Shown here in pieces: positions 6,141 through 6,381 of a DNA stretch of 6,381 bases. How positions within the stretch are numbered: position 1 is the stretch's first letter; every line of letters begins with the position of its first letter. Under the pieces are notes generated by a model. That model was given only the letters and a program-made list of their open reading frames with translations, did no database searches and was not told the DNA's origin. The position numbers and the translations under genes are program-made. Source of the DNA: Micavibrio sp. UBA1664 (GTDB lineage: Bacteria; Pseudomonadota; Alphaproteobacteria; Micavibrionales; UBA1664); assembly GCA_002320485.1 (NCBI GenBank), contig DCKW01000073.1, positions 1 through 6,381 of the forward strand, read 5' to 3'.

Positions 6141-6381
6141 TCAGGCCGCTTTGGCTGTGTCGAGATTGTTCAGCCAATTCTTCATATCATCAAGGGCGCG
6201 TTTCGCCATAGCTTTTTTACGCTCAATCCCTTTAACACGTTTACCGCGTTCGTTCCTCACATCCATTAACGGCATCAGACCGAAATTGATATTCATTGGT
6301 TGGAACGTTTCTGCATTGGCCTCGCCAGTAATGTGGGCAAGTAATGATCCGATTGCCGTTGTTCTCGGTGGGACGGCAGGG
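6141..6381 (-). CDS. trmFO: Methylenetetrahydrofolate-tRNA-(uracil-5-)-methyltransferase TrmFO (C-terminal end, partial)
   Basis: TrmFO is a cytosolic FAD enzyme that makes 5-methyluridine at position 54 in the tRNA T-loop, using methylenetetrahydrofolate as carbon donor. Only the last 79 complete codons are in the window, out of a usual length of roughly 440-470. The segment includes the conserved C-terminal region: PRTTAIGSLLAHITG, then ETFQPMNINFGLMPLM, followed by a charged helical end (ERKKAMAKRALDDMKNWL). This signature separates TrmFO from the related GidA/MnmG flavoproteins, whose C-terminus differs. The FAD-binding N-terminus lies beyond the right edge, so its integrity cannot be judged. 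The stop (TGA on the minus strand at 6141-6143) is 49 bases before the PBP start, so the two genes may share a transcript. Confidence 0.92.
   Translation of the reverse strand, partial: PAVPPRTTAIGSLLAHITGEANAETFQPMNINFGLMPLMDVRNERGKRVKGIERKKAMAKRALDDMKNWLNNLDTAKAA

Noticed and set aside
5922..6269. Plus-strand open frame of 115 codons over the PBP N-terminus and trmFO end
   Set aside because: Its Phe-rich composition is the antisense of the lysine codons of the PBP tail, and it crosses two well-supported minus-strand genes.

Overview
The window looks like an ordinary, gene-dense chromosomal stretch of a mid-GC Gram-negative bacterium, most likely an alphaproteobacterium. Evidence for this is a class A penicillin-binding protein with a lysine-rich cytoplasmic tail, a lipobox lipoprotein, folate-dependent TrmFO, an ispH-rnhA pair, and a CheY-like regulator whose tail carries an FGPDRRR motif. 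I recall that motif from alphaproteobacterial proteins but cannot check it here. I see no mobile element, CRISPR array, tRNA or rRNA, and no gap over 300 bases lacks a gene.

Layout, left to right. (1) Positions 1-968, minus strand: the N-terminal 322 residues of a lipoprotein that runs off the left edge. Its Pro/Ala-rich linker carries three PQGxV repeats, followed by a compact C-terminal domain. (2) A 58-base divergent gap. (3) Plus strand: ispH (isoprenoid synthesis) overlapping rnhA (RNase HI) by four bases. (4) A 140-residue gene I do not recognise, with a strong Shine-Dalgarno site and a near-match CtrA-type site upstream. (5) A single-domain response regulator followed after 4 bases by an unrecognised 180-residue, mostly helical protein. 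These look like a two-gene unit. (6) A convergent junction spanned by a 7-bp inverted repeat. (7) Minus strand: a complete bifunctional class A penicillin-binding protein, preceded by the last 79 codons of trmFO, which runs off the right edge.

The genes form at least four transcriptional groups: the lipoprotein (leftward), ispH-rnhA (rightward), the unrecognised gene and regulator pair (rightward), and trmFO-PBP (leftward). IspH and the penicillin-binding protein are loosely linked by biology, since isoprenoid precursors make the undecaprenyl carrier that delivers lipid II to the PBP. That is general metabolism and not evidence of a dedicated system. The least explained part is 2409-4010: an unrecognised gene, then a receiver-only regulator and its helical neighbour. 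I did not find a clearly novel multi-gene system. That region and the lipoprotein are the best candidates for follow-up.
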